From Grifola frondosa (Eukaryota; Basidiomycota; Agaricomycetes; Polyporales; Grifolaceae): a stretch of DNA of 64,000 nucleotides. Under the pieces are notes generated by a model that ran no database searches, was not told the DNA's origin, and saw only the letters and a program-made list of their open reading frames with translations. Positions 1 through 11,389 of this stretch are shown piece by piece. The DNA lies in the NCBI GenBank assembly GCA_001683735.1, contig LUGG01000044.1:186001-250000 (forward strand). The letters are read 5' to 3'. Within the stretch, counting starts at the first letter, position 1, and each line of letters begins with the position of its first letter. The translations under genes were made by a program, and so were the position numbers.

Positions 1-355
1 AGCTTTAAATGCAAAAGCGGATGCGACGTGCCCCACAGTACGTTAGGTGCCGTCCGATGTTCTTTTGAGACACAAAAGATGACTTCTTCGTTGCTTTCAA
101 GCTCAGTAGATATCATCTGACATTGTATAATGGTCACAGATTCGACCCTGAAGTAAGACATTTCGACCAGAATCGTCTACACCGGAAGAACTGCATCGCC
201 AAACAAGACTTTACTGAATACCAAGTTGCTCCATGGTGCTTCACGGCTCCAGGAAGGGTTCCTCTCTTCACGCTCTTATCCGGGCTCATACAGTTCGTCC
301 AGAGCATGGATTTGTTCAGCGGTCGATTGCTGCCAGTGAACGGGGGCTATCACGC
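1..355. other. No gene recognised
   Basis: Only short overlapping frames occur here, none with a recognisable motif. It may hold the 3' end of the minus-strand gene that follows. Confidence 0.4.
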
Positions 356-1356
356 CTAACGCGAGCTTCGCAAAGCTGCTTGACGCAAGCAGCGGGGTGC
401 TGGGCATGGGAAATGACAGGAAGACGTCGTCGTGCACTGGCACGCATGGGAGACTATAGCGCTTTGATGGGGCTGCACGCGGGGCCCCGGAGTGGATGTA
501 CCAGGCATGGTGCGGAGCTGCGCGTCAAAACGGCGCGCGAAGGTGATGTCTGTCTGCCAGATGTGCCCAGGACGGGTGTCATCCATGTCCTCGGGTACCT
601 CATGTGTCCAAGCCCAGTGGCCGTCGTTTTCGGAGAGGAAGAGCCCTAGCCCGGGAGGGTCGATTTGGCTACGGCGTGGGAGCGCACCCAAGCCGTCGAA
701 GAATGTCCCGTCGTCCTTCAGCATCCCAGAAATACCCAACCCTACCAGAGTTGACATGCTGGCATCCGCATTATCTTTCGTCATGTCTTCGTCTGCGGCA
801 TTCACTGACGGGAAAATCCACTTGGGAGGCGCAGAATTGGGAAGGGGGATGGACTTGAAATGTCCGGAGGATACGACTCGTTCAGCAAGGAGGGATTACT
901 GTCATCCCCGGTAAACGGAATCCCAAAGCGTGTGAAGGAGGCTGACATTTTCAGTCTATGAGGTGGGGATGAGGAACGACCTATTAGCGCCTTAGGCTCC
1001 GGGTGCGTCGGCCAAGTGCTGTCATCCATCTTCCGCAACATATCAAGGGATATATTCAGCAGCGACTTCTCCGAGTACCGAACAGATCTAATGTGTCTTG
1101 ACCGCAGGGCTGAAGGCTCACGAGGGAGGGCCAACCCTCCTTCTGAAAGTGTACGCCTCGAGAGCCGAGAACGAGCATGAACGGTAGGTGCTGGGCATTC
1201 TGCGGGACAGTTATTGACTTTGACTAACGTGTATTGTTCGAGCTTCCCGGTCGTTGGATCTATGAGGGCGAGCGTCTTCTGACCTGCAGGAATGGAAGCG
1301 AACACGAGATGAGATAGGCATTCAGTGAAGTGACCAGCGAGATGTTCGGGGATCAT
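356..1356 (-). CDS. Hypothetical protein, two open blocks
   Basis: Two open blocks lie head to tail on the minus strand, 1356-802 (184 codons) and 805-356 (149 codons), in different frames. They are probably exons of one gene, but I could not settle the junction near 805: no splice pair that I tried keeps the phase, so a one-base error is also possible. The first block begins MIPEHLAGHF and is Ser/Arg-rich in the middle. The second contains an aromatic segment (GHWAWTHEVPEDMDD) that looks like genuine protein. No known domain was recognised, and a function cannot be assigned. Confidence 0.45.
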
Positions 1357-2690
1357 GGTGAGCTGTAGAATGGATCAAGAATGGAGTAATCTGAGACAAA
1401 TTCTTCAGCAAGATAATGTACTTAGAGCTAGTCGAAAGAAGTCGGATGAACAAATGGTAATAAGCAGTGCATACATATAACTATAGAACGTGGCTGACGG
1501 AGGATTTCAGAGCGGCTCGTCGACGAGGCTGGTACTCAAGTCATAGTGCCCAGAATACGACAGCGGTCAACAGCTGCTCCAGAATCTAGACAATTCGACA
1601 TTGTGATCGGTCCTGACCAAGGCAAGACCATGCGTTTCAGACTCCCAGTATCTCAGTCCATATTTGCAGAAGGAGAAGGTGGTATCAGGCTACAGTGTAC
1701 TGTTGTGAGGCAAGGGAACAGTGGCTGGCGTGCTGTTAAGTTTCGCTGGGAAAGAGTGACCAGTGTCCTAGAGTGTCACGCCAGCTTTATTTGCACGTGA
1801 TCGCGTCGCTCTGACTGTCACGCGCCTGTTGTCACGACCCACACAACGAACTACAACGAAGCTGCAAGAAACGGAAAAAACGGATACTTATTGATATGAT
1901 AGGTTAATCTAACAAGCTTCCAATTTCCGCGTTGACTATATATCTGTTGATAGCAGTGCCAGCATCGAGGCGAACACTGGCAGCACAGACCCATCCTGGG
2001 CATATCGACGCCCAGGGAGCAATCTACGCCGAAACTGTTCGAGTATTAATTCGTCGAAAATTGCGTTGAATTTAAGTTTGGAACGGATGTATGTAGTCCA
2101 TACCAATCATTTTATTTTAGGGCTGTCTTCTCCACGACCATTTAGCTTCTCAAGACTTCTTGTGGCAAATGTCTTGGATCACTGAATGAGACGAGGTGCC
2201 GAGAGCAATACGTCGAGGCGACCACGTAAATTGTCAGACCGGAGGATGTATGTCCCGGCGTACCAGGAATGGCGATAGCGCGGAGTGCCTTCTTTATGGG
2301 TATATTTGAAACAGAGGAAACACGAGCGTATACAGACCAGCTCCCCCAGCATATTCTAGTATATGCGATGGATGTTAAGACGATCGCATTCAAGAGGTGC
2401 GCCGCTCTTATAAGTGACCTTGGTATTGTGCTCACCACCTTCTCGGTGCAGGACTTGGTCAAAATGTCCGACTTATCCTATGTTTTTCCCCCATAAACGA
2501 GCTGTTCCAGACATATTGGCCCGTTGCTTGGAAGTATGTTGCCCGTCTACCGATAATTTGTAGGATACGCTTACCCATGATGAACAATATCATTAGACTC
2601 ACTACACTTTCTGCATATAGTTTGTTTTTCTTTGCGAAACCCACCACATTTCTCACAAAATTCTGCAGACAGCACGTCGTTCACTGCGAA
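1357..2690. other. Intergenic, no convincing gene
   Basis: Frames here are short (at most 106 codons), overlap each other on both strands and lack splice-site support. An 84-codon plus-strand frame at 1546-1800 has mixed composition but no motif. Confidence 0.4.
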
Positions 2691-2747
2691 ATATGCACCC
2701 AAGTGAGTTCAATGTTCTGTTAATTGGACTATAACAATGCATTGCTT

Positions 2748-3860
2748 AGTCTTGGAGTCTCTGTGGCGCAAATTGACTGCGGTTCATTGGTAGATGCTGG
2801 GATTTACAATCCGATTACAGTGAGTTCTGTTGTAACCATGTCTAAATTGCTGATTAGAGTTGGACTGGATGTAAGGTCGGACAACAGATGGATCTGACAT
2901 TGAATAACAAGACCCGCCCGCCGGTTTTCAACTTCTCGATGAGTTCACTCGCAAATAGTCCGAGCCCTTCACGACTCACTATAATGATTCAAGGAGCCCC
3001 ATTCTTTCGGCGCTGGCACGCCCACAGTTAAAGCGTTGAACAAAACGGGTGGTCCTATTGTGTGACTGATTCTTACCAGGCTTCATCACGGACCTTGACA
3101 ACACAGCGCAAGAGTCAATGAACACCATGTTTGTGGTTAGGAATGTCGAGTTCGTTATCAAACTCAAGTGATTTGACTTGCAAATTCGACGCTGACTGGG
3201 TGCTCAGCGATGGACTAGCGACGGGTAATTTTACCCCAGCTCTGAGAGTATACATTGATCTCGATTATGAGGAAGGACAATTGCTTCGTCAGGATATCCT
3301 AGACAACCGGCCCATTTGGCAAGGAGACATTCGCCAACTGCAGTCCTCAACTGTCATTGCAGTCGCGCCAAATCAAAAAGGTGGATTTTCTGCAACCGTG
3401 CTCGATGCCAGTAATAACGTTCCGTTGCCCCCTGACATCTTCACCTTGAACCAAACGGAGGTGTGTCACTCCCCCTCGTTGTCCAACAGACTTATGCTAA
3501 GGAGGATAGAATACGGCGATATACGTTGTCGAACTTGCTTTCGCCACTGCAGACCTTGTCGTGAAGGGCAGCGAGGCCATTGCCAACCAACTAGTCAACA
3601 AAAGCTAAAGACTAAAGTAGCTTACAAGGTCATTGCGTATGATGCAATCAGCCGCGAGTAGTCCCGTTCACACTTTTGTTTACAGGACGGCAGTGCTGAT
3701 GCGGTTTTCGAGCTGATTCTTCCAATCGGGACGAGCTGGATCAGGTGGAAGTCATAGTGCTGACTGCCATTGGTGCGATGTCGCAAACAAAAGCAATTTC
3801 AGGATCAAAGCGCAAAGTGGTTGCGGAATGGGAAGGACTGCACGTACTGGACTGACGTCG
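2748..3860 (+). CDS. Hypothetical protein, fragmentary
   Basis: The best block is within 3131-3480 and reads as ordinary protein (for example VYIDLDYEEGQLLRQDILD). Upstream, short open pieces are joined by plausible introns (for example GTGAGT near 2820 to TTAG near 2858). Downstream, coding-looking sequence continues in shifted frames, with ELAFATADLVV in one and TKVAYKVIAYDAIS in another. Either the gene has several small introns plus consensus errors, or it is decaying. No family was recognised. Start and stop are uncertain. Confidence 0.35.
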
Positions 3861-4100
3861 GTCCTGCGACTGCCTCGTGGGTGACAATGCCCAATGTAGG
3901 TGAGCCTAATGCATGCTTCGCCATTCAGTTTTACTCATGAATGTTCAGTAGGACAGTTTCTTTTGTGACCGTCGGTTGACACATGACTACCTTTTGTGAA
4001 GGAGTTCTTGCACAGGTATAGATATATCCAATATCAAACAAATTCTTGCGTATCACAGTTTGCCGGCTGCCAGCTTCACATGTCTCGCTGAAAATTCTCA

Positions 4101-5127
4101 TCATATCCAACACACTTCAGGGACCAAATGGCCATCACCTGTGCCACGAATGAGCACCAGACTAGCAGGGCGGGGAAATGTGTCCTGCATGTTTCCGCCG
4201 AAGTACCCACTCAGTTGCTCACGGGAAACTGTAACGTCACGGATAAGCGGCGCGAGCGTGATTGGGTAGAGTTGGAGATTGGCTGCAGGAAGGTGATTCA
4301 AGATGTCTTCATCCTTAAGCAACATTTCCTTCTTGATATCAGCCTTTGGCTGAGATGTGGTGTTGACCTCAGCGGATAGTCGCATCGACAAGCAATTGGC
4401 ATATACGTTGAGTAGATTATCCAGACCTGCTTTTAATTTGTTTTGGGTAAGGTCCTCTAACTTTTTTCCCTCGAAGAAGAGGCGGGGCTGCCTTCCGGTG
4501 GAAAATGTCAGCATAAACTGTCAAACTTTCAGCATCTTTGAGTACATACCTTGGCAACATTTCTTCCAGCACGATCCTCAGTTACATGAACATTCTGAAG
4601 AGCATCAGATGTATCTCTCAGTTTTCCTGCTTCACCATTTTCCTGCACTTTCCCTGGCAATTGGTCAAGTTCTGCTGGCTGAAAAGCAATGGTCTCAGGC
4701 TTTGGAAGTTCCTTACCTCGCAGGTACCGTTTCTTATGCAAAGATGAGACAGATGCCTGCTTCCCTTCATCAACTTCAGCACGTTTTCTCTTTGCGGCTG
4801 CATTTGACCCATTGTGCAAGTGAACATAGTCGACTTTCTTGGTGGCTCGGGCTGAGCGCCGTATCGTAATGCCAACGAGTTCATTTCGAAATTCAGGGTC
4901 ATCGGTCTAATGCATATGAATACGTATGAGAACATAGAACAAGGAGAAGTTTCAGATATGACCTCAGGTCCATTCTTGAGCCCTTGCTTTAATGTTGAAT
5001 GACCCGCTGAAGGTCCTCCGCCGCCTATGTGTGCAATTATCCGCTCGAGCTCGAGAATCCGCGACTTGAGCTTTGCAATCTCTGCATCTTTGGCTTTCAA
5101 AAGCGCACTGCTAGGGATATTGGCCAT
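4101..5127 (-). CDS. Coiled-coil hypothetical protein
   Basis: The chosen start, ATG at 5127, gives MANIPSSALLKAKDAEIAKL followed by a heptad-like leucine pattern, so a short N-terminal coiled coil is likely. An intron near 4910-4965 leads to a basic segment (RRSARATKKVDYVHLH) and an acidic, Lys-rich middle. A second intron near 4550-4515 leads to a C-terminal block (FFEGKKLEDLTQNKLKAGLD and onward to 4101). An open extension to 3931 (MMRIFSETCEAGSRQ) suggests that the true 3' end lies further on. The basic stretch after the coil might bind nucleic acid, which is inference. No family was recognised. Confidence 0.55.
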
Positions 5128-5326
5128 GTCAGAAGTTAAAATGCAAAGCCGCCTGCCAAAAGCCACATTCTATCCGATTGCCGTGCGAGTCTTAACATAT
5201 TTCCAATCGCATCGTTCTATTTCTTCACAAATCATATGTGTCTACGTGTATTTCTACAAGATCTGTTTTCAAACACGAATTCCCAATCGTACATATTCTC
5301 TACCCAGATTCGAGAAGTCACCTCTC

Positions 5327-6476
5327 TCAGCTAAAGTACGTCGGTAGGATATAGCTCAGTTTCTTCCTATCTTCATCCTTCTGCTTTTCGGAGCGAGGCA
5401 TGATAGAGAAACGCATCGAGCCAACCTCCTCTGTCAACAATTCCCCATCAGCTGCGGCAGCATGGAGCTCCTCGAGGATGGTTGCTGCAACATGTCTAGA
5501 CAGCCGAGCGTTGTCATGAAGAGTCTTAAACACTTCTGCTGCAGTCACGGAGGATTCATGCGGCCTCCAAGAGTCGTAGTCCGTCACCGTCGCGATGAGC
5601 GCATAACTAAGTGCGAGTCAATACTGGTCAAGTAGGAAAGTATCATGAGAGACGAACCCGAGCTCCGCCTCCCGCGCAAGCTTTGCTTCCGGCAGTACGC
5701 TCATATTGATCACATCTCCGCCCCACGTCCTGTACATCTGACTCTCCGCGCGCGTCGAGAACTGGGGGCCCTCCATGCATACGATGCACTTTTCGGAGTG
5801 GAGCTTCGGACGGATTCCTCGTCCATTGTGCTCGGCAGTTTCCTCCTCTTCAAGCACCTTACGGACGCGCTCTTCTAGCCAGCGCACCAGCCGCAGTGCG
5901 AAAGGATCGCCAAATGCTGCGTGCGCGACAACGCTGGTGTCTTCAAAGAAGCTTGCTGGGCGCACCCCCTTCGTGCGGTCAATAATCTGCGTGGGGAGTA
6001 CGAAGTCGCCTGGGGCAAACTCCTCGCGCAGCGAACCGACAGCGGAGAAGGCAAGGATCGCTCGCACGCCTAGTGATTTGAGGGCAGCGATGTTCGCCCG
6101 GGAAGGCACAACTGAAGGCGATAAGGTATGTCCAACCCCATGTCTCGCGAGGAAAGCAACTTTAGTGCCTGTAGGGAGCGCGCAGATAGCGATGGGAGAG
6201 CTAGGGAAGCCCCACGGCTGTAGATGTAGTTTGTAGATCAAGCAGCCGTCGCGGGATCGGGTGTCCTATAACTCACTGTCTCCGGGTTTACGTTCTTTCT
6301 GGCACAGTCGGCCGCAACAGCGCAACTTTGAGTGCAACGTCCCAATGTACACCTGATTTACTCACAGGAACGTAAGGTTATCGAGGTGATACAAGCCGCT
6401 CCCTCCAATCACTCCGACGAGGACTATGATACCGTCAGACACGCATCAGGCAATCAAGACAGGGCATACTCGCCAT
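5327..6476 (-). CDS. MEU1: S-methyl-5'-thioadenosine phosphorylase (MTAP)
   Basis: This enzyme splits methylthioadenosine with phosphate into adenine and methylthioribose-1-phosphate, the first step of methionine salvage. Five exons keep frame: 6476-6470, 6423-6366, 6298-6277, 6217-5658 and 5606-5327, giving 308 codons, normal for the family. The 7-nt first exon is needed to read [20 protein letters not shown], whose GGSG loop is the phosphate-binding N-terminus. Other family motifs visible are [34 protein letters not shown] (substrate site), [17 protein letters not shown] and TDYDSW. The intron at 5657-5607 is set by the last two. No frame break was found. The identification is secure and the short first exon is inferred. 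Confidence 0.93.
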
Positions 6477-7090
6477 CCGCAGTGCCTTCAGAGCTCATGA
6501 TCACAAGCGGATAACGTCGTCGAGAAGTTTGAGTCGAAAACCGAGTGATTTTCATTCGAAATTTCATTTGCTCGTTATGGTTATCTAAGTGAAATTACTT
6601 GGCACCGGTGTCAACATTTTCAACTGCGAATTTGAAGCAAAACAAGAAGAATATTCATTTGCGCTTCCTCGTCGTATGATTAATATCCTGGCGACGCTGG
6701 GAGTAGAGTCTCAGGTAGATCTCTCTATCCTCTATAGAGCTTTCTCTGCATCCTACTCATAATCGGAATATTGACTCTTCGAAGTTCGAACGAGAGCACT
6801 TCAAAAGCCTGATCAATATCACTGATGCACCATCTTCCAGCAGTCGTTACCATAGCCAGCTTTAGATTGCAGACGGTGTGGAAAAGGTGGAGTGCGAGGC
6901 GCCGAAATTCGTCGACAATCCATTTTCTCAACCACCCTCGCACACGTTGTTGCAGAAGCCCATCGTAGTGGTAATATTATGTGATAGATCGGTGCATGTA
7001 TTAGATAGAGACGCGAGATTTGTTCTGGATCAAAATTAGTGTTTTACTCGACAAAAAAACTGAACTCGCACCGCTACATGAGAACCATGG
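6477..7090. other. Intergenic, nothing recognised
   Basis: The sequence is AT-rich with no frame over 72 codons and no motif. It should hold the MTAP promoter on its left side. Confidence 0.5.
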
Positions 7091-7767
7091 TTACGTTGAG
7101 AACACCGCATAAATGAAGGAGAGGCAGGCCTTCTTTGGCATATCGCACATCTTGAGGTTGCGCTTGACGACATCACTCTTGATTTCGACCACAAGTTTGG
7201 AAGCAGAGACTTTGTAAGTGTTCGGCTTTGCGTTGTCCTCAATAACTTGAAAGGCTATCTTGTAGGTAAGAGCCTCGAAGTTGTAAAGAGGCGCAACTAT
7301 AACAGTAGTATTATTGTATAATCTGGCTCAAGCCATGAGCAGAAGGGGACTTACTCTCGTGTTTGATGACAACGGTCTCTCCCGCTGGAATGATGCTAAA
7401 GGCAGAGTCGTCAAACGCGTCCATATCCACCTGGATCCTGATACCAGTGAAATCAGCGGCTACACCACCCTTGCTCACAACGAAAGAGCGAGCAGGCAGA
7501 TCGCTATCGAGGACTGTGTCGTATTTCAAGATCTTGAGGGGTCGGAGCCGAGGTTGGTCACGGCAGCGGTCACTTTGATGTCCTGGATGGAGTTCACGCT
7601 GGTCGGGGCCACGTATCAACATGAAGACAAGACCTTAGTCAAAAGGTTATAATGATTCATAGACACTGACCCGTCAGCGAGACCTCGGGTGTGGGTACAC
7701 GTTTCGCCGGAGAGGCGAAGGACAGCGCGGCAGTAATACTGCGGGTGATCAATGTCAAGGAGAGCAT
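7091..7767 (-). pseudogene. Deuterolysin (M35) propeptide without protease domain
   Basis: A plausible signal peptide starts at 7767 (MLSLTLITRSITAALSFASP). It is followed by the M35 propeptide fold: SVNSIQDIKVTAAVTNLG, then PLKILKYDTVLDSDLPARSF, a segment ending AGETVVIKHE, an intron near 7357-7300, IAPLYNFEALTYKIAFQV, and KSDVVKRNLKMCD. The frame stops at 7091. The zinc-binding HEXXH catalytic domain that follows in deuterolysins is absent from the sequence downstream. The first intron lacks a clear AG acceptor (ATAC precedes the expected exon near 7613), and a C5 run seems one base short near 7538-7541. It may be a relic, or a propeptide-only protein if the base errors are technical. Confidence 0.7.
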
Positions 7768-9429
7768 TGTAATTGTTCACAAGATAGTCGAACTATTAAT
7801 CCCGCTGGATTCGTTGAACCCAAGTCGCGGTCTTTTATACATTTTGAATATCTTCGCCCAGTAAAACAGTAAAACAGTTCAATGAAACATGTGGAGCAGT
7901 CATTGAATGTTGCGTCTGGATTCCTCAGGCTTCCCTGTTGCGGAGATAGTCAAGTTGACAGAAAGTGCGAGATGACTGATAAAGAAGACAATGCAAAAGG
8001 CACTAAGGCACTATGAGGTCCTGCGGAGAGATAGAAGAGTTGTCACGAGGAAGAGGAGTAGGATGGATTATGAGAGCTTACCGAAGTCAAACTAGATTAA
8101 TATCTGGTTTGCGTTGAACAGCACCATATTACAAGTAGTATGATATAGCCAAGGCAATTCAAGAAGGAACAGCATTGTTGCAGGCATCGCGGGAAGCTGG
8201 TGATGTGAATTAACGTTTTGACGACGAAGAGGACATACGACGATAAGCTTTTTGATCCACACATACGGCAGATGATAGACGTTCATGCGGATCGGATTCC
8301 GCCATAGAAGTCATAACGCTCGACAAGGAAAGCATCATGTTTATTTTAAGAAGGGGCCCTCAGTTTCAAGTCGCATCTTCAATAGTATGTAATTCTCAGA
8401 AGATCAAATGCAAAGTAGTCATCGGTGAAACATGGACACACCATATGTGTCGTTCACATCACGGCATCGGCTTGAAACTTGACAATACCACTAATGAACC
8501 CCTTCACGGATAACGAAAGGATACGGTGGTCGCTAATGCTGTTGAATGACAATTAGCAGACTTGTGAATATCATAAGTTCGAGCAACCGAGCAACCAAGA
8601 AATGAGTACAATGCGAATACGAGTTTCTGGCGGACTGCAGTTATACGGATGATAGATGGTATTGAATGCCATGCTGCTATCTTCGGCCTCGTCGTATCCG
8701 CATGTCTGCATCCTGGCACACGAATGGACGCGTTGCAATAAGCCATGCACATACAAGAACATGGTGGGGTGCCCTTGTACTGTATACCACACAACACGAA
8801 CGCGTCGACAACAGCAGAGGACGTTCCGGTGAGTGTCACTGGACAAGAAGGTAGCGTGCATTTCATTGTTAATCTTTGTAACTTACGGCCATCTGAGTCT
8901 AAAATACAGAAGCAAGTTAAGCTAAATTCGCTTTCGGAGAATGAACCTGTTGTGGGATGCCTTGGTCTATGGATACAATTATGTCAAATCCCTATACCTG
9001 CTTCTCATCGCTTACGACGACGACCTCCCATTCATATATCCCTCGAACGGAACGCCAACTATTGGTATAAATTTTGGTACCTCAGTGTGTGACCATCGAA
9101 AAGCTACTGCGACGGCAGGAGGTGGAATGGCATCTGTGGCTGCACAGGAAAACACAGGTAATTTCCACGAGTGCCCAAATGAGCGGAAGGTTCTGATACG
9201 AGAATTGTGGTATTTTGGACTGTGCTTTATAGATCTTCCTCGTCTTTCTCTCCCACTCGACCATCCAGCGTCTACCTCTCCCTTTCCGTCTCCAGGTTCT
9301 CCGTTCTTTCCCCCACCAACCCTCGGCGCACACGAGTTTGCACTGCGCCCACCGTCCGTCGTTGCAGCTCACGTTCTCACGCGTAGCACTGTCACCAAAA
9401 AGCAAGACGACGAGGATCATACCGCAACC
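7768..9429. other. Long intergenic region, no gene supported
   Basis: Short frames at 8092-8866 overlap on both strands and carry no motif. The open frame from 8941 continues into the SH3 gene, but the segment before 9430 is low-quality and probably 5' leader rather than protein. Confidence 0.45.
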
Positions 9430-10455
9430 ATGACTCGACCAGCAGACGGAGAGGCTACTCCGACGATTGGAAATCCCACCATCGCGCTCTCTGCAGCGTC
9501 TGGAATTACCTCACCAGTGACCCCCACACCCGACTCGATCTTTCAGATGAAGACACCAACGACACAAATCACCGTACCTGATCTACCTTCGAGCGCCGTC
9601 GACTCGCACACCACCCTCACTATCATCCCACACTCCAATCGAAGCTCTCTCGCCTCCTCGCGGCCAGCCCCGCCGAGCCCTGCACTCTCTCGACGCACCT
9701 CTGCTGCCCTCTCGCGACGCTCCTCCTCTGCGAAGCTGCGTCGTCAGTCCAAAGCTCCGCAGCATGAAGCCGAGGGATCATCGTCGTCCGTTGCCACTGT
9801 AACGGCATCTTCGCAGCCTAAACGCCGCTCGTTGCTCTTCAGGATTCGAGACTTCGCATTCCCTCCATCAGACGAACGTCATGTCGGGCGTGGCCCCGAC
9901 GTTCCTCGGCCGAATCGGCCACGCTTTCGCTGGTCCACGTACTCAACCGCATCGTCATCATCGTCTACGTCTTCACATGCCGACTGCGATGAGGAAGGCG
10001 GAGGGGACGAGAGAGGAGACTGGGGCTCCTTCCGATGGAATACGTTGAGCAGCCACTTCAGTTGGGGAAATGGTGGGGATATCTCCAATGGCGCAGAGGA
10101 GGGCGGGCCATCGCGAACGGACTTTGAACGAAACTTTGATGTATCATCGCCGACGGACGAGTTTGCAGATCCACAAGACGGGGCACCGAGTGACGACTAT
10201 GAGGAGGACATACCCAATGAGGACGAGCCGCTTCTGCCAGGACTGTACCGCGCGCTATACGTGTTTGAGCCGGAGGGTACCGCGGAGATGGCTCTTCGCG
10301 AGGAACAGATAGTCCGGGTCGTCGGGCGAGGTGGTGGTGTCGGTTGGGCTGTCGTGGAGAAGGAGGAGGGGGGACACGCACTCGTACCAGAAAGCTACCT
10401 GGAACTGGTGGAGGTGGACGAGGGTTCGGGGGATCAAGAGAAAGAACGTGCATGA
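9430..10455 (+). CDS. SH3-domain protein, disordered N-terminus
   Basis: This is a single-exon frame. The ATG at 9430 (MTRPADGEATPTIGNP) is preferred over the more upstream ATG at 8941, because translation before it looks like leader sequence. The first ~270 residues are rich in Ser, Pro, Thr and Arg and probably disordered, with an acidic patch before the C-terminus. The last ~70 residues form an SH3 domain: ALYVFEPEGTAEMALREEQI carries the ALYxF motif, VGWAVVEKEEG the tryptophan of the ligand groove, and ALVPESYLELVE the closing P-x-x-Y/L strand. Such domains bind proline-rich peptides, so an adaptor role is likely. The partner and pathway are unknown. Confidence 0.82.
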   Translation: MTRPADGEATPTIGNPTIALSAASGITSPVTPTPDSIFQMKTPTTQITVPDLPSSAVDSHTTLTIIPHSNRSSLASSRPAPPSPALSRRTSAALSRRSSSAKLRRQSKAPQHEAEGSSSSVATVTASSQPKRRSLLFRIRDFAFPPSDERHVGRGPDVPRPNRPRFRWSTYSTASSSSSTSSHADCDEEGGGDERGDWGSFRWNTLSSHFSWGNGGDISNGAEEGGPSRTDFERNFDVSSPTDEFADPQDGAPSDDYEEDIPNEDEPLLPGLYRALYVFEPEGTAEMALREEQIVRVVGRGGGVGWAVVEKEEGGHALVPESYLELVEVDEGSGDQEKERA

Positions 10456-11088
10456 TCCACTATCGCCTCGGTCTGGCACCGTGCGCTGATGTCTCCTGTT
10501 CCGCGCGGGCGCGTGAGTTGTACCATCTTTCCTCAGTGCTTCCACTCTCCACTGCACCGTTCACCATGATTCCCACTGCTCATTGGCAACTGCCGCCATT
10601 GCTATTCTTACTCTCAAGCTCTGTTAGATGTCTGCATCGCCGCGGACACGTATCTATATCCATACACCCGCTATATATTCCCACATGCACGGTACGGAAT
10701 AAGTATTCTCTACGCTTGGCTTTCACGTGGAACTGGAGCGACTTGTTAAATATCACGAACATAGCAATTATTGATTCAGCTTATTTTCCACTGAGGATGG
10801 CAGAGAGTAGTGGTATTTGACAGTTGGAGGAGACGCTCTCTCTTATGAACCACGGCCCAGATACCGCTGGGTTGATGATCTTCGTGAGTACCCATTGCTA
10901 GGATGAGCCTGCAGAACGCTGCTTGACAATCATAAAGGGTACGACAACCAGCAACATGGATAACTGAATCATCTTGCCCACAATCTGGAACTATTGGGGT
11001 ATTACTATTCTCTCAAATGCAACGGCGTGTATCCGCGCACGGACAAGTTTGGATTTGGGTACTCAACTGAGAATGTCCAAGGCATCAG
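10456..11088. other. Flank of the transposon pair, possibly a disrupted locus
   Basis: No complete gene is seen. Rejoining this flank to the inverted spacer and to the right flank after 29746 gives open plus-strand frames across the junction, for example one reading CNGVYPRTDKFGFGYSTENV just before the insertion point. This hints that the insertion landed in or near a gene, but no family is recognised. Confidence 0.3.
11083..11088 (+). repeat. Target-site duplication half (CATCAG), left copy
   Basis: CATCAG abuts the outer end of the left transposon. Its partner is CTGATG, the reverse complement, at 21198-21203, next to the inner end of the right copy. The two become a direct duplication around the left copy if the spacer 21136-21203 is turned over. 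Confidence 0.65.
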
Positions 11089-11113
11089 CCCCGGTGAGGT
11101 GTCAATCTAGCAT
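11089..11113 (+). repeat. Outer terminal inverted repeat, left copy
   Basis: CCCCGGTGAGG opens the element and ATCTAGCAT closes the repeat. The inner end (21111-21135, reverse complement) shares the CCCG start and the ATCTAGCAT block at the same spacing. Two CTAGCATAAC units follow at 11107-11127. Confidence 0.7.
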
Positions 11114-11389
11114 AACCTAGCATAACCCGGTACTTTATATACACAAGTAGCATATGTACATTTATTTATATCAATTTTCAAATATCAAATCCATAGCGCG
11201 CGCGCGATCGCTACCACTTGTCGTCTCCGATGCGCTGGGCATGCATGATAAGATAACGGTGCGAATAGCCTGGCCTAATACGGCAAAGTTCTACTTACTG
11301 CTATTCCGTTTGTATCAACAGCCCGAGTCGACTGCACAAGCAAGAAGCGAATATTCCCCAGAGCCAGGCATGTGCGATCTCCGCGTACG

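Noticed and set aside
8941..9429. N-terminal 163 codons of the SH3 gene from the first ATG
   Set aside because: The composition changes sharply at 9430. The upstream part looks like promoter and leader sequence.
10990..11070. Ankyrin-like fragment on the minus strand (GYTPLHL)
   Set aside because: Only one short match followed by stops. It is too little to call a domain.
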